Shown here one piece after another: positions 28,308-37,097 of a DNA stretch of 64,000 bases. The first letter of the stretch is position 1. Each line of letters opens with the position of its first letter. This stretch comes from Gammaproteobacteria bacterium (GTDB lineage: Bacteria; Pseudomonadota; Gammaproteobacteria; Xanthomonadales; Marinicellaceae). The DNA is taken from NCBI GenBank assembly GCA_041395445.1, contig JAWLAO010000001.1, positions 532,501 through 596,500 on the forward strand, given 5' to 3'. Position numbers and translations under genes: made by a program. The notes below the pieces were generated by a model that was given only the letters and a program-made list of their open reading frames with translations, made no database searches and had not been told where the DNA came from.

Positions 28308-28392
28308 ATTGAATGGACTGCAAATCAGTAAATGACTTGAGGGCGAGAATTTTCATATTTATCTAATATTTTGTCAAGTACAAATCTTCAAA

Positions 28393-28842
28393 TTATGAAT
28401 TTTCTTGTAATATTTTGTCGGTTTGCTGATTAAGGATTTCAATTGTATTTCTGAAATCATTCAGTTGTTTCTCACTAAGCATACTTATCAATAATTGTTC
28501 ATATTCCAATGCCTTTGGTTTAACAGCTTCTATCAAGTCATTTCCGGAGTTCGTAAGTTTGTATTTCTTGGAGCGAGCATCATTTTGGCAGACTTTCTGC
28601 GTGATTAGCTTTTTATCCAATAAAACTTTGACGGTTCTGCTGATACGAACTTTATCCATTTGACTATATTCGACTAACTCCTTCGCAGTCTGCTCGCAGT
28701 TTTCTGACAAAATAATCAAAACACGCCATTCAGAAATACTGATATTGTGCTGTTTCCTATAGGATTTGGAAATCCCCTGACTCACTTTGTTACTCAGCAC
28801 TGAAAGCTGGTAAGGAAGAAATTTACTGAGTTGCATAATCAT
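28393..28842 (-). CDS. MarR family regulator of tyrosine catabolism
   Basis: A 149-residue winged-helix repressor. The HTH is visible (SISEWRVLIILSENCEQTAKELVEYSQMDKVRISRTVKVLLDKKLI) with the wing QNDARSKKYKLT. It is divergent from hpd, and two copies of a 20-base palindrome lie between the start codons, one directly against its own ATG. By position it should repress hpd-hmgA-fahA and itself. Ligand unknown; homogentisate or hydroxyphenylpyruvate are reasonable guesses. A second start two codons in (MQLSKF) is possible. Confidence 0.85.
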   Translation of the reverse strand: MIMQLSKFLPYQLSVLSNKVSQGISKSYRKQHNISISEWRVLIILSENCEQTAKELVEYSQMDKVRISRTVKVLLDKKLITQKVCQNDARSKKYKLTNSGNDLIEAVKPKALEYEQLLISMLSEKQLNDFRNTIEILNQQTDKILQENS

Positions 28843-28892
28843 TTAGTTTCATTTGTAACTAAAACCACAAATTTAGTTTCATTTGAAACTAA
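28843..28892. promoter_or_regulatory. Twin MarR operators between marR and hpd
   Basis: TTAGTTTCATTTGAAACTAA (28873-28892) is a perfect 9-2-9 inverted repeat. A second copy with one mismatch, TTAGTTTCATTTGTAACTAA, lies at 28843-28862, directly adjoining the marR start codon. The centres are 30 bases apart, about three helical turns, so two dimers would bind the same face. Confidence 0.8.
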
Positions 28893-28936
28893 TTATGCTT
28901 AAAATGTTGCCAATTACAAGTTTGAGGTGAATTATT

Positions 28937-29962
28937 ATGAGTGAAAATACAATCAACGGATTTGGATTTGTTGAGTTTGCTTCTCCTGACGCACATGCTC
29001 TTGACACATTATTCAGAAGATTGGGATTTAATGCTATTAAAAAGCATAAAACAAAAGATATAACACTTTATCGCCAAGGTGGCATAGATTTTATGCTGAA
29101 TAATGAAAAAGCTTCATTTGCAGAGTCATTTAAAAATCAACACGGTCCTTCAGCCAATGGCTTCTCGATTGTGTTTGATGACGCTAAGACAGCTTTAGAT
29201 CATGCTGTTGACAATGGTTCTGAACCCTTACAGGGTGATTTGGATTTACCGGCTGTTAAAGGGATTGGCGGTGCAGTTTTGTATTTGGTTGATAAAGAAA
29301 ACTATGGGCGTTTGCTCAAAAATGATTTTGTTGAGATTCCCGGAATGAACCAATACCCGAGTGGCTGGGGAATGACATTCATTGATCATTTAACTCACAA
29401 CGTCCACTATGGAAACATGGAAAAGTGGGGACAGTATTATGTTAACCTGTTTAATTTCGAGCAAATTCGCTACTTCGATATTCGTGGACAACAAACAGGG
29501 CTGACCTCGAAGGCAATGAAGTCTCCAAATGGTTCAGTCAAAATTCCGTTGAATGAATCATCTGACGAGAAATCACAAATCAATGAGTATATCCATGAAT
29601 ACAATGGTGAAGGTATTCAACATATTGCTCTTTACACCGAAAATATCTACGAAACCATTGAGTCAATGAGAGCGACCGGAGTCGATTGTCTGGTGACTCC
29701 CGATACCTATTACTCAATCATTGATCGAAGAGTTCCTAAGCATTCGGAAGATATTGAACGTCTGAGAAAAAACAAAATTCTTATTGATGCTGATGAAGAA
29801 ACCGGTGAAAAGATTCTGTTACAAATTTTCACCGAAAATTGCATAGGCCCTATCTTTTTTGAAATTATACAACGTAAAGGAAATGAGGGTTTTGGTGAAG
29901 GAAATTTCCAGGCTTTGTTTGATTCTATTGAACTTGAACAACAAAGACGAGGTTATCTATAA
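28937..29962 (+). CDS. hpd: 4-hydroxyphenylpyruvate dioxygenase
   Basis: Non-haem Fe(II) enzyme that converts 4-hydroxyphenylpyruvate to homogentisate. The 341-residue protein has two VOC-fold halves. The iron ligands are in place: His151 (FIDHLTHNV), His229 (GIQHIALYT) and Glu309 (IFFEIIQRKG). The C-terminal EGNFQALFDSIELEQ gate helix is complete. First gene of the tyrosine operon, under the divergent MarR regulator; its last base overlaps the hmgA start. Confidence 0.95.
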   Translation: MSENTINGFGFVEFASPDAHALDTLFRRLGFNAIKKHKTKDITLYRQGGIDFMLNNEKASFAESFKNQHGPSANGFSIVFDDAKTALDHAVDNGSEPLQGDLDLPAVKGIGGAVLYLVDKENYGRLLKNDFVEIPGMNQYPSGWGMTFIDHLTHNVHYGNMEKWGQYYVNLFNFEQIRYFDIRGQQTGLTSKAMKSPNGSVKIPLNESSDEKSQINEYIHEYNGEGIQHIALYTENIYETIESMRATGVDCLVTPDTYYSIIDRRVPKHSEDIERLRKNKILIDADEETGEKILLQIFTENCIGPIFFEIIQRKGNEGFGEGNFQALFDSIELEQQRRGYL

Positions 29963-31095
29963 TGAAGAACTGGATTCAGACTTTTAAAAAAGAAGGAACA
30001 GTAGCCAGACAAGCTCATTATGATTTGCCTGAAGGAACTTACGAGAGGGAAGTCGGGAAAGAGGGTTTCTTTGGTCCGGTCGCGCATTTTTATCATAAAA
30101 ACCCGCCAACAAATTGGTCAGAGTTTGAAGGCGAATTACAACCTCGCGCTTTTGATACTAACAAGTTCACTCAGGTTGATGACTGTCCATTCAAAGCTTC
30201 GGTGATGTTGCACAATTCATCCATCAAGGTTCGGATGTTTAAAACAAACTCCAACATGGATCATCTAGTCAGCAATGCTGATGGCGATGACATGCTTTTC
30301 ATCCACAAGGGAAACTTGGAGATTTTTTGTGATTATGGACATATTTCACTGGTTGAGGGCGATTACTTCACCTTGCCCCGCTGCACTCGCTGGCGTTTGG
30401 AAACAACAACTGATTGTGAAGTTTTAATGATTGAATGCACCAATGGTCATTATCAGCTTCCTGACAAAGGATTACTTGGACCAAATGCCATTGTCGATCC
30501 GGCGGTGTATGGAGTTCCTGCGATTGATGAACAATTTTTGGATCAGCAAAGTGATGATGAAGAATGGACTGTTTTGATTAAGCATCGAAACAAAATCAGT
30601 CGTCAGGTTTTTCCATTCAATCCCTTGGATGCTATAGGTTGGCGTGGAAATCTGATGCCGGTTCAACTGAACTGGAGAGATATATCTCCAGTTCTTAGTC
30701 ACAAATACCATGTTCCTCCATCAGCTCATACGACATTTATGGGTAATCGTTTTATCATTTGCACTTTTGTACCAAGACTTTTTGAGACAGCGGAAAAAGC
30801 ATTGAAAATTCCATTTTTTCATAATAATGATGATTATGATGAAGTCCTTTTTTATCACATGGGAAATTTTTTCTCGCGCGACAATATTCATCCGGGAATG
30901 TTAACATACCATCCTCAAGGATTTGCACATGGCCCTCACCCCGGAGCTTTGAAAAAAGCCTTCAGGCAAGAAAACGCAATGACTGATGAGGTCGCCGTAA
31001 TGATTGATACTCGTGACCCGCTGGAGGTCAGTACTGAATTTGAACAGGTTGAGTGGACTGAATATGTTCATTCATGGAAACTGAAAGGAGAATAA
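29962..31095 (+). CDS. hmgA: Homogentisate 1,2-dioxygenase
   Basis: Cupin-fold Fe(II) enzyme that opens the ring of homogentisate to maleylacetoacetate. Length 377 fits the shorter bacterial form (human HGD is about 445). Motifs near the iron site are visible in the C-terminal half: HVPPSAHTTFMGNRFIICTFVPR, then DYDEVLFYHMGNFFSRD, and LTYHPQGFAHGPHPG. It overlaps hpd by one base and ends two bases before fahA. Confidence 0.92.
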   Translation: MKNWIQTFKKEGTVARQAHYDLPEGTYEREVGKEGFFGPVAHFYHKNPPTNWSEFEGELQPRAFDTNKFTQVDDCPFKASVMLHNSSIKVRMFKTNSNMDHLVSNADGDDMLFIHKGNLEIFCDYGHISLVEGDYFTLPRCTRWRLETTTDCEVLMIECTNGHYQLPDKGLLGPNAIVDPAVYGVPAIDEQFLDQQSDDEEWTVLIKHRNKISRQVFPFNPLDAIGWRGNLMPVQLNWRDISPVLSHKYHVPPSAHTTFMGNRFIICTFVPRLFETAEKALKIPFFHNNDDYDEVLFYHMGNFFSRDNIHPGMLTYHPQGFAHGPHPGALKKAFRQENAMTDEVAVMIDTRDPLEVSTEFEQVEWTEYVHSWKLKGE

Positions 31096-31097
31096 CA

Positions 31098-32078
31098 ATG
31101 AAATTAGCAACTTTAAATAATGGCACTCGTGACGGACAGTTAATTGTTGTCAGCAGAGACAACAGCAAGGCGGTTGCAGTCAAAGATATCGCAGCTACAA
31201 TGCAGAGCGCTTTGGATCATTGGGATGATATTTTTTTTGAATTACAAGAAGTCTATACAAAATTAAACAACAATCAAGCCACAGATGCATTTGATCTGAA
31301 CACCAAAGATTTATTAGCCCCTTTACCAAGAGCTTACCAATTTCTTGATGGAAGTGCTTATCTGGCTCATGTTGAGCGTGTGAGACGAGCCAGAGGCGCT
31401 GAAATGCCTCCGAGCTTTTTGGAAGATCCGTTGATGTATCAGGCAACCAGCGACAGTTTTCTACCGGCGCATGCAGATATTGCAGTAACCAGCGAAGACT
31501 ATGGAATTGACTTTGAGGCAGAGGTCGCGGTCATCGTTGATGATGTACCAATGGCTGTTTCTGTTGAAGACGCGGCAAAACATATCAAACTGATTTGTAT
31601 TTTGAATGACGTTTCTTTGCGAAATCTGATTCCTGCAGAGCTGGCAAAAGGGTTTGGCTTTATGCAATCCAAACCGCCTACTTCATTGTCTCCTTTCTTT
31701 GTGACACCGGATGAACTTGGTGATGCCTGGCAAGATTCCAAAGTCCACTTACCACTTCATAGCACATTAAATAGTGAGTGGTTTGGACACCCTGAAGCAG
31801 GTGTTGATATGCAGTTTAACTTCGCCCAACTGGTCGCACATGCTGCTAAAACCAGACCTTTAGCCGCCGGAGCAATAATTGGTTCAGGAACGATTGCCAA
31901 TGAAGATGAATCATTAGGTTCATCCTGTTTGGCTGAAAAGCGTGTTCTGGAAATCATCAATGACGGAAAGGCGACAACTCCTTTTATGAGTTTTGGCGAT
32001 GACATTGAAATTAAGATGCTGGACAAAGATGGCAACAATATTTTTGGAACCATTCATAATACAATTGTAAAAGGATAA
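31098..32078 (+). CDS. fahA: Fumarylacetoacetase
   Basis: Hydrolyses fumarylacetoacetate to fumarate and acetoacetate, the last step of tyrosine breakdown. The 326-residue protein has the FAH-family metal site (DYGIDFEAEVAVIVDD), SLRNLIPAELAKGFGFMQSKP, and GSGTIANEDESLGSSCLAEKR. An AAAGGAG site before the ATG at 31098 decides the start; the frame is open eight codons upstream inside hmgA. No maleylacetoacetate isomerase gene follows. Confidence 0.92.
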   Translation: MKLATLNNGTRDGQLIVVSRDNSKAVAVKDIAATMQSALDHWDDIFFELQEVYTKLNNNQATDAFDLNTKDLLAPLPRAYQFLDGSAYLAHVERVRRARGAEMPPSFLEDPLMYQATSDSFLPAHADIAVTSEDYGIDFEAEVAVIVDDVPMAVSVEDAAKHIKLICILNDVSLRNLIPAELAKGFGFMQSKPPTSLSPFFVTPDELGDAWQDSKVHLPLHSTLNSEWFGHPEAGVDMQFNFAQLVAHAAKTRPLAAGAIIGSGTIANEDESLGSSCLAEKRVLEIINDGKATTPFMSFGDDIEIKMLDKDGNNIFGTIHNTIVKG

Positions 32079-32096
32079 AACGAAACTTTTTGATTT

Positions 32097-32131
32097 AAGC
32101 CACGATTTAACTCTTATTCGTGGCTTTTTTT
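32097..32131. terminator. Bidirectional terminator between fahA and the K+ channel gene
   Basis: AAGCCACGA (32097-32105) pairs with TCGTGGCTT (32118-32126), followed by seven T on the plus strand. The left T-side is weaker. The hairpin overlaps the last codons of the convergent potassium channel gene. Confidence 0.85.
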
Positions 32132-33112
32132 GTGTCTGATTTTAATATTATCCGAGTAATGTTCAATTTCAATAGGATTGTTACAATGAGGACAATTTAG
32201 TTCTGTGATTTTGAGTTGGAGCCTTTCTAAATCCCATATGATATTTTTAACATATTGAGCCGGAATACCCAAATCATGAGCCAGAATGCGTAGTTTTTTT
32301 TGTTCGTTTTTATCCAGAATACCATCAGATAAAAAACTGATAGCCTTATTTCGAAATAACTCTTTTCTTCTTTGAATTTCCTTTGTAAATCCGGCTGCGA
32401 GAATACCTGCCGGTAGTGCAGCCATGCCAATACCTGAAATCAGAATAACGATACCAAATATCCTTCCGGCTATGGTTATTGGAACAACATCTCCATACCC
32501 AACAGTAGTTAGTGTCACGGTTGCCCACCAGATTGCACGTGGTATTGTGCCAAAGTTCATAGGTTGTTCTTCACCTTCAACTAAATGCATCCCTGTTGCA
32601 GCTATAATAATTAATATACTTAAAACAAAAAATGCTGAAAATATATTTGCACTTTCATTCTTTAGAACTGAAGTCAGTAGATTCATAGAGCGTGAATAAC
32701 GGGTTAACTTAAAAACCCGAACCAACCGTAACCCTCTTAAAATCATAAAATCACGATACACAATAATACCAAACCAAACGGGTAATACTGCAAGTAGATC
32801 AATAATAGCCATTGGAGTCAGCATGTATCGGACTCTCCCTTTTATTCCTTTAAAATCCCTGCTTTCCACACTTGACCAAACCCGTAAAATATATTCTATG
32901 GTAAAAATTATTAAACTAATAATTTCAAGAGTTTTGAAAAATAAAAAATATCTTTTGTACAATTCAGCATCACTTTCTAGAATAACTGCAATCACAGTCA
33001 GCAAAATTAAAATCATTAATAAATAATGAACAAACTCGGCAAACTTGGAGTGAGACTCACGCTCAAGAACCATGAATGTTTTTTTTCTGAAGGTGTGTTT
33101 ATTTTTTCGCAT
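32114..33112 (-). CDS. Voltage-gated K+ channel (Kv-like, six helices)
   Basis: Inner-membrane channel subunit of 332 residues. The selectivity filter is canonical (TLTTVGYGDVVP, filter at 203-208), preceded by a pore helix and followed by S6 (IVILISGIGMAALPAGILAAGF). S4 carries spaced arginines (LRGLRLVRVFKLTRYSR, ~125-141), so voltage sensing is likely. The cytoplasmic tail has an acidic/basic helix and one CPHC pair (Cys307, Cys310) of unknown use. The start overlaps the lgt stop by 14 bases, so it is probably co-transcribed with lgt. Confidence 0.9.
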   Translation of the reverse strand: MRKNKHTFRKKTFMVLERESHSKFAEFVHYLLMILILLTVIAVILESDAELYKRYFLFFKTLEIISLIIFTIEYILRVWSSVESRDFKGIKGRVRYMLTPMAIIDLLAVLPVWFGIIVYRDFMILRGLRLVRVFKLTRYSRSMNLLTSVLKNESANIFSAFFVLSILIIIAATGMHLVEGEEQPMNFGTIPRAIWWATVTLTTVGYGDVVPITIAGRIFGIVILISGIGMAALPAGILAAGFTKEIQRRKELFRNKAISFLSDGILDKNEQKKLRILAHDLGIPAQYVKNIIWDLERLQLKITELNCPHCNNPIEIEHYSDNIKIRHKKSHE

Positions 33113-33959
33113 GAGCTTTATTGCTAAAGATTCCCGAAATAAATACCAAACCGAGGATTAAAATAGGCACAGTTAATATCTGCCCCATTGTCATCCAGTC
33201 AAACAGAATATAACCTCGGTTTTCATCAGGCTCTCGGAAAAATTCAACGATAAACCTAGAAATTCCATAACATATCAAAAATGTGCCGGTAACAACACCT
33301 TGTCTTTTAACCATTCTGGCAACAACCCAAACAATGATAAAAGTGATTAAACCTTCAGAAAATGCTTCATATAACGGAGACGGATGCCGTGCAAATTCAT
33401 TTAAAACTCCTTGAGAATTGAGTTGATGCAATTCCTCAATATTTGCATTACCATAAGAAAAAGGTAGGGAATCCGGAAAAATCATTCCCCAAGGTTTGTC
33501 TGTTAATCGCCCCCAAAGTTCTCCATTGATGAAATTTCCAACCCTAACCGAACCAATTCCTAAGGCACATAAAGGAGCAATGAAATCTGAAATCTCAACA
33601 AATTTCTTTCCCGTTTTGCGGTGGAAATAATAAATGGCAACAATCACTCCAAGTAATCCACCATGAAATGACATTCCGCCATCCTGAACTTTGAATGGTA
33701 AAAACGGATCATCCAAAATTGAGGTGTCGTTATAAAAAAGAACCCAACCAATACGACCACCAAAAATAACTCCCAAGGCCCCGTAAAACAAAAAGTCTGA
33801 AACCTGCTCCTTTGTCCATGAAGTTTGGTACTTTTTAACCTGATAATTCCCTAAAATTATGAATAAAGCAAAACCAATCAGATATGTCACAGCGTACCAA
33901 TGGATTTTAATTATTTTTAAGTCCAGAAATACAGGATCAAAATCGACTAAATAATGCAT
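33099..33959 (-). CDS. lgt: Prolipoprotein diacylglyceryl transferase
   Basis: First enzyme of lipoprotein maturation: it transfers diacylglyceryl from phosphatidylglycerol to the lipobox cysteine. The 286-residue membrane protein has about seven helices. The Lgt signature is present as VRVGNFINGELWGR, with upstream GGMSFHGGLLGV and downstream HPSPLYEAFSEG and FFREPDENRG. All catalytic residues I know of in the family appear to be present. A type IV pseudopilin gene lies upstream on the same strand. Confidence 0.95.
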   Translation of the reverse strand: MHYLVDFDPVFLDLKIIKIHWYAVTYLIGFALFIILGNYQVKKYQTSWTKEQVSDFLFYGALGVIFGGRIGWVLFYNDTSILDDPFLPFKVQDGGMSFHGGLLGVIVAIYYFHRKTGKKFVEISDFIAPLCALGIGSVRVGNFINGELWGRLTDKPWGMIFPDSLPFSYGNANIEELHQLNSQGVLNEFARHPSPLYEAFSEGLITFIIVWVVARMVKRQGVVTGTFLICYGISRFIVEFFREPDENRGYILFDWMTMGQILTVPILILGLVFISGIFSNKAHAKK

Positions 33960-33999
33960 AAATAAGGTCTGGTGAAAATTTTATTTTACCCTGAAAATA

Positions 34000-34527
34000 T
34001 TATCTTGTACAAACATTGCCTGAATTTGCATCAGATTGCCTCACTCGACCGGAATTATTTATTATCAAGTTTTTTGCATAGTCAATGCCTCGATCATCAC
34101 AAAACGTAATTGTGACATTAGTCCCAGGCGAAAAACCGGTTCCGTCATATCTGATTTTTGAACGGTAAACCGATGAAGTTGCTGAAATTTGTGTTTTCAT
34201 GGGATTTTCAAATCGCAGTATTTCATCAGTTGCATCCAGTTCTCGGTTTCTATTCTCATCAATAAAAACAATCCAACCGTTATGCCAGTTGGAGTCAGCA
34301 TCACAAGATTCCCCCGAAATACTTGGGCAAACAACTGTATATTTTTGTGAGTTGATTGCGTAACTTCGGGCAAAAGTCATTGATGTGGTTAAACGACTCC
34401 TTTCCGTATCCAAATAATTATTCAGCATAAAACCGGAGAAATTTGGCAGACCATAACCCAATAAAATTGCCATAACAGATAGTGTTACCATCAACTCAAC
34501 CAAAGAGAAACCACTTACTTTTTTCAT
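34000..34527 (-). CDS. FimT/GspH-type pseudopilin
   Basis: Minor pilin of 175 residues with a class III signal: short leader KKVSG cut before FSLVELMVTLSVMAILLGYGLP (position +5 Glu present), which also forms the N-terminal helix. The C-terminal half follows the GspH/FimT pattern, with NGWIVFIDENRNRELDATDEIL and a C-terminal pair of cysteines. No other pilin genes lie nearby, so this is an orphan that would work with a pilus or type II system encoded elsewhere. Confidence 0.85.
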   Translation of the reverse strand: MKKVSGFSLVELMVTLSVMAILLGYGLPNFSGFMLNNYLDTERSRLTTSMTFARSYAINSQKYTVVCPSISGESCDADSNWHNGWIVFIDENRNRELDATDEILRFENPMKTQISATSSVYRSKIRYDGTGFSPGTNVTITFCDDRGIDYAKNLIINNSGRVRQSDANSGNVCTR

Positions 34528-34680
34528 AAAAATACCTATATGTTTTGAATGTGTAAATGATAGTTTTTAGGGAAATAATTCAAATAGGAAACTCCCTTTG
34601 CTTTCGTAGGAATTGGCTTTGAATGTTGTAGGAAAATTCGTATTTTCGTTGTAGAATGATATTGAGTTCTAAGAGGTATT

Positions 34681-35926
34681 TTGCGAATAAATCATGATTT
34701 AGCAATTTTAGCGGTAATTTGGTTCAGTGTTTTTATTGCTTCTTACATGGCTGATAAGACACGATTAACGCCGGTTCTTTGGTACTTATTTTTGGGCTCT
34801 TTATGGTGAATTTAGGGATAGTCCCAGAGCAAATGCCTGAATTCATTCATAATTTCTCTGAGTTAGGGATTATCATTATCATGTTTGCTTTAGGATTTGA
34901 AGAGAACACTGATAACTTTATCTCCGGAATCAAAAGAAGCTGGGGCATCGCATTCTTTGGCGCATTAGTCCCTTTTGTGGTTGCCTATTCATTAACACTC
35001 TATTATTGGAATGACAAAAATATGGCATTGCTGTGCGGGCTTGCCATGACTGCGACAGCTGTATCACTCACTTTGGTATCTTTGAATAGTGAGGGCTTAA
35101 ACCGAACCATGGCAGCAACAGGAATTATGACTTCTGCTATATTGGATGATATTGCTTCTTTGGCACTAGTTGCTATCCTTGTGCCGATTGCCGCTGGCGA
35201 AACAGGAACTGATATTATCGGAATTGCGATTATATTGGCAAAAGCTGTTGGTTTCTTTCTTATTATTGCAGTGTTGGGCAAGTGGATTTTTCCATCAGAA
35301 AAAGGGGTTTTGAAATTTATTCCTGCTTTCAATCTTTTTAGCCTCAAGAATGTGTTATCCATGGGCAAAGGAGAATATATGCCGTCTTAAGTTTATTATT
35401 GATTGCTGTTGCCGTTGGATTGCTTGCTCATTATTTTGGCTTTCACCCGGCGATTGGAGCTTACATGGCAGGTTTGGTCATCCATTCCGATTATTTTGAT
35501 TTTCATAAAGAACATAACACCAACTACTTCGAACAATCCCGACGAATTGTTGATAATGTGGCTTTCACCTGGATTGGTCCGGTGTTTTTTGTGGCATTAG
35601 GAACTAAACTCATTTTCTATCCTGATGTCTTTATCTCAGTGTTACCTGAGTCTTTACTGTTGTTCGCCGGGTTATTTATCGGACAAATTGCCTCGGCTGC
35701 TATTGCTGCTTATTACACCGGTAAATTCGACTGGCCTTCGAGTTTGATGATTGGTTTTGGGATGTTGGGTCGAGCTGAGTTGGCATTTGTTGTCATGAAT
35801 ATTGCATTCGTACAATACAAAATCATGACTTTGGAGGCATTCTATACACTCATGCTGACTGCATTTTTACTCAATGTTTCTGTTCCATTGAATATTCGTT
35901 GGTGGAAAACCAAATTTAAAAATTAA
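34681..35926 (+). pseudogene. Cation/proton antiporter (CPA2, KefB-like) with two frameshifts
   Basis: Three overlapping frames join into one ~414-residue antiporter. Frame one (from the TTG at 34681, AGAGG just upstream) gives INHDLAILAV... to FLGSL; one missing base near 34803 moves into LMVNLGIVPEQMPEF... . That part runs to MGKGEY at ~35377, where a duplicated AT dinucleotide (TATAT for TAT) shifts the frame again to AVLSLLLIAVAVGLLAHYFGFHPAIGAYMAGL and on to the end. Conserved helices, including TAVSLTLVSL and ILDDIASLALV, are intact. Either a recent pseudogene or sequencing errors; the two small lesions are otherwise clean. It meets tyrA tail to tail with four bases of overlap. Confidence 0.85.
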
Positions 35927-37014
35927 GGGGCACAACGAGAATTACTATAAAGTTGTGCTTTTTGCATAATTTTCACGAAAGCCTGTTCTTGGTTATTGCT
36001 TATAACTGTGATGATTCTTTGTACAGCATCGCCTAGCGCATTGAGTGTCGAACTGGAATAGTTATTCAATTTTTGAATTTCAAAGTATAAGTGCGGATTC
36101 TCTGAAACCACATTTTCGCCAATGGCAAATTGCGCATCAAACGTCGTACTTGATAATTTAGACAAAGTTCCTGCGGCTTCACCGGATTCAGACAAAACCA
36201 GCATAAAGGCAATGTTTACAATATGAGATAGTCCGAGAATATAAGCAACCAAACGATCGTGGTCTTCCAGTTGCATATCAATTTGCTCCGCCATAGTTGG
36301 TTTAAATAACTGTTTGACCTTTTCAACAGATGCCGAATCACCCATATTGATAAAAATCACGTGCTTATTGGAAAGTAGTTTCACATCGGGACCAAACATT
36401 GGATGAATTGAAACCACCTTACAACCGGCATCCGATAACTGCATCAGTGGTAATTTCAGCGGACTCTTAATCGAGCCAATATCTAATACAATTCCTTTCG
36501 GTTTGAGAGTTGCCAAATCTTTTAGAATTTTTCCGCTGGCATCAATGGGTGCAGCAACAATGATATAATCATAATCCAGTTTCACAGTTTTATAATCGAC
36601 ATTATTCTCTTCCTGATTAATATCAGAGATATCAACTCTAAAACCTTGATTACTCAGGAAACGAGCAAACCATTGCCCCATTTTTCCGCAACCGCCAATA
36701 ATTAAAGCGGACTTTTCAAACCCGAAATCCGATGTGTTTATCTTTTGATTTTCCTGTTTTTCCAGAGAAGTCTTAATAATTAAGGTAAAAATTTGCTTAA
36801 CAATATCACTGTCAACATTTTTTTGTTTGGCAACTTTTATAACATTATCAATAACTTGCTTCTCTCTCTCATAATCTCTTGTGGGAGATTTTGTGTCAAG
36901 TTTCACAGAACCGATTGCATCAACATTCATTTGTCGTTCAGCCAAAAGGGCTACAATTTGCTCATCAATTGTATCAAGGTTCTTTCGCAATTCATTGAGT
37001 TTTGATATATCCAT
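35923..37014 (-). CDS. tyrA: T-protein: chorismate mutase / prephenate dehydrogenase
   Basis: Bifunctional enzyme of tyrosine synthesis, 363 residues. The N-terminal ~90 residues are an AroQ-type chorismate mutase (LRKNLDTIDEQIVALLAERQ..., REKQVIDNV). The dehydrogenase begins near residue 100 with IIGGCGKMGQWFARFL (NAD site) and includes VLDIGSIKSPLKL, SIHPMFGPD and the helical C-terminal domain. Closest in style to enterobacterial TyrA. It ends four bases into the antiporter pseudogene; the next gene upstream is divergent. Confidence 0.93.
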   Translation of the reverse strand: MDISKLNELRKNLDTIDEQIVALLAERQMNVDAIGSVKLDTKSPTRDYEREKQVIDNVIKVAKQKNVDSDIVKQIFTLIIKTSLEKQENQKINTSDFGFEKSALIIGGCGKMGQWFARFLSNQGFRVDISDINQEENNVDYKTVKLDYDYIIVAAPIDASGKILKDLATLKPKGIVLDIGSIKSPLKLPLMQLSDAGCKVVSIHPMFGPDVKLLSNKHVIFINMGDSASVEKVKQLFKPTMAEQIDMQLEDHDRLVAYILGLSHIVNIAFMLVLSESGEAAGTLSKLSSTTFDAQFAIGENVVSENPHLYFEIQKLNNYSSSTLNALGDAVQRIITVISNNQEQAFVKIMQKAQLYSNSRCAP

Positions 37015-37097
37015 TGGAGAGGGGTTTATCTTCGTTAAAAAATGGGTTAAGATTGTAGCAATTATTTACATTTATACTTAGCATTTGAGGAATTATT

